DNA from: Flavivirga jejuensis | Lineage (GTDB): Bacteria; Bacteroidota; Bacteroidia; Flavobacteriales; Flavobacteriaceae | DNA length: 64,000 bases | Assembly: GCF_030540765.1 (NCBI RefSeq) | Contig: NZ_JAUOEL010000006.1 | Location: 124,001 to 188,000 of the forward strand | Direction: 5' to 3' | Part shown: piece after piece, positions 63,101 to 64,000 of the stretch | Numbering within the stretch: the first letter of the stretch is position 1 | Layout: every line of letters begins with the position of its first letter | Notes under the pieces: generated by a model | Database searches by the model: none | What the model was told of the DNA's origin: nothing | The model's input: the letters and a program-made list of their open reading frames with translations, nothing else | Program-made: the position numbers and the translations under genes

Positions 63101-64000
63101 ATGAAAAATAAATATTTCGCTGCTGTTTTTATTTTATTCACATGTTTAACTCATTCTCAACATTATGATTTTAAGACCATTATAGATCTTGAAACTACAA
63201 ATGTGATTAGCCAGGACCATACAGGGACTTGTTGGAGTTTTTCTACTTCGTCTTTTCTTGAAAGTGAAATAATTCGTATAACGGGTGATCAAATTGATTT
63301 ATCTGAAATGTATAACGTGCGCCATGCCTATATTAACAAATCATGGAACTATATTATGAGGCAAGGAAAAACACAATTTAGTGAAGGAGGCTTAGCACAC
63401 GATGTAATTCATTCTATTTCGGAACATGGTTTTGTACCAAATGCTGCATACACTGGTTTAATGAATGGACGTACGAAACATGACCATTCCAAATTAGTAG
63501 ATACTTTAAAAAGTACTTTAGATAACTATATAAAAGCACCTAAATCTTTTAACTGGAAAAAGCATGTTAATGCTATTTTAGATTCTTATCTCGGTAGTAA
63601 TGTTACAAGTTTTAATTATAAAGGTGTTGCTTATACCCCTGCATCTTTTATGAAGAAAACAAAGATTATCCCTGAAGATTACGTTACTATAACCTCTTTT
63701 TCGCATAAACCTTTTTATACAAATTTTATCTTGAACATTCCTGATAACTTTTCTAATGGTGCTTTTTTTAATGTAAAATTAGATGAACTAATACATATTG
63801 TAAATAATGCTTTAGAAAAAGGATTTACTATTGAATTAGATTGCGATGTTAGCGAGAAAACATTTTCGTCGAAACATGGATTAGCAATCCTTCCCAAGGA
63901 TGGTATAAATTTAGAAGATGCGTTTATAAACATATCTGAAGAAAAGCAAGTAACTCAGGAATTGAGGCAACAAGAATTTGAGAACTATAATACCACAGAC
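63101..64000 (+). CDS. Exported C1-family cysteine peptidase (aminopeptidase C-like), C-terminus outside window
   Basis: An ATG at 63101 opens a frame that runs through the right edge with 300 codons visible. It encodes a signal peptide (about 1-19, FILFTCLTHSQ) and then the papain-fold active site SQDHTGTCWSFSTSSF, with the oxyanion glutamine at 38 and the nucleophile Cys44. The following EGGLAHDVIHSISEHGFVP resembles aminopeptidase C / bleomycin hydrolase. The catalytic His and Asn lie beyond the window. An exported C1B-like peptidase is common in Bacteroidota. It is divergent from menB. Confidence 0.85.
   Translation, partial: MKNKYFAAVFILFTCLTHSQHYDFKTIIDLETTNVISQDHTGTCWSFSTSSFLESEIIRITGDQIDLSEMYNVRHAYINKSWNYIMRQGKTQFSEGGLAHDVIHSISEHGFVPNAAYTGLMNGRTKHDHSKLVDTLKSTLDNYIKAPKSFNWKKHVNAILDSYLGSNVTSFNYKGVAYTPASFMKKTKIIPEDYVTITSFSHKPFYTNFILNIPDNFSNGAFFNVKLDELIHIVNNALEKGFTIELDCDVSEKTFSSKHGLAILPKDGINLEDAFINISEEKQVTQELRQQEFENYNTTD

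Overview
The window is from a low-GC member of the Bacteroidota, almost certainly a marine Flavobacteriaceae. Signs of this are promoter -7 boxes of the TAnnTTTG type, start codons without Shine-Dalgarno sequences, a type IX secretion (T9SS) sorting domain, TonB/SusC-type plug domains, a hybrid histidine kinase with an AraC output domain, menaquinone biosynthesis genes, and the family's usual dispersed intergenic repeats. No rRNA, tRNA, CRISPR array, prophage or intact transposase was recognised.

Layout. 1-5606 is the end of a surface-polysaccharide-type region: two family-2 glycosyltransferases, an ATP-grasp/HAD pair and three small polytopic membrane proteins, two of them a tandem duplication. 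5853-7918 is prfB (with its programmed +1 frameshift), a HAD phosphatase and an ArsC-like protein, joined by ATGA overlaps. 8003-17546 holds housekeeping and accessory genes: an outer-membrane beta-barrel protein, a 1-Cys peroxiredoxin, fumC, a Crp/Fnr regulator, a racemase remnant, a coiled-coil membrane protein, an arginase-family enzyme and a MarR-GNAT fusion.

18056-29599 is the most interesting block: about 11.5 kb, all on the minus strand. It encodes a long coiled-coil protein, an unknown 353-aa protein, an exported M28 metallopeptidase, an unusual AAA+ ATPase, a NUDIX hydrolase, an unknown 411-aa protein and two membrane proteins, and ends in a small gene broken by two homopolymer indels. 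Several junctions overlap or are separated by only a few bases. I cannot assign the whole to a described system.

30215-34739 holds ettA, a small membrane protein and a pirin/MarR/FMN-reductase operon with an operator centred on its -33 element. 34995-39146 holds a T9SS cargo protein, a beta-barrel protein, a repetitive fibre-like exported protein and a duplicated pair of small secreted proteins inserted beside a fragment of the neighbouring carboxylase gene. 39740-44637 has that carboxylase subunit, a MORN-tailed membrane protein and DoxX. 45257-47602 is a TonB-plug/von Willebrand fusion flanked by 106-bp direct repeats.

48069-55561 is a hybrid two-component regulator with AraC output, next to three tandem BspA-like lipoprotein genes carrying 11, 2 and 5 copies of a 25-residue repeat. 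Paired TTGACC direct repeats 21 bp apart precede the first two genes, making this a plausible regulator-target module. 55655-63046 holds sppA and a compact menaquinone operon (menB, menA, MBL hydrolase, menC, CPBP protease, menE). The window ends inside an exported C1-family cysteine peptidase.
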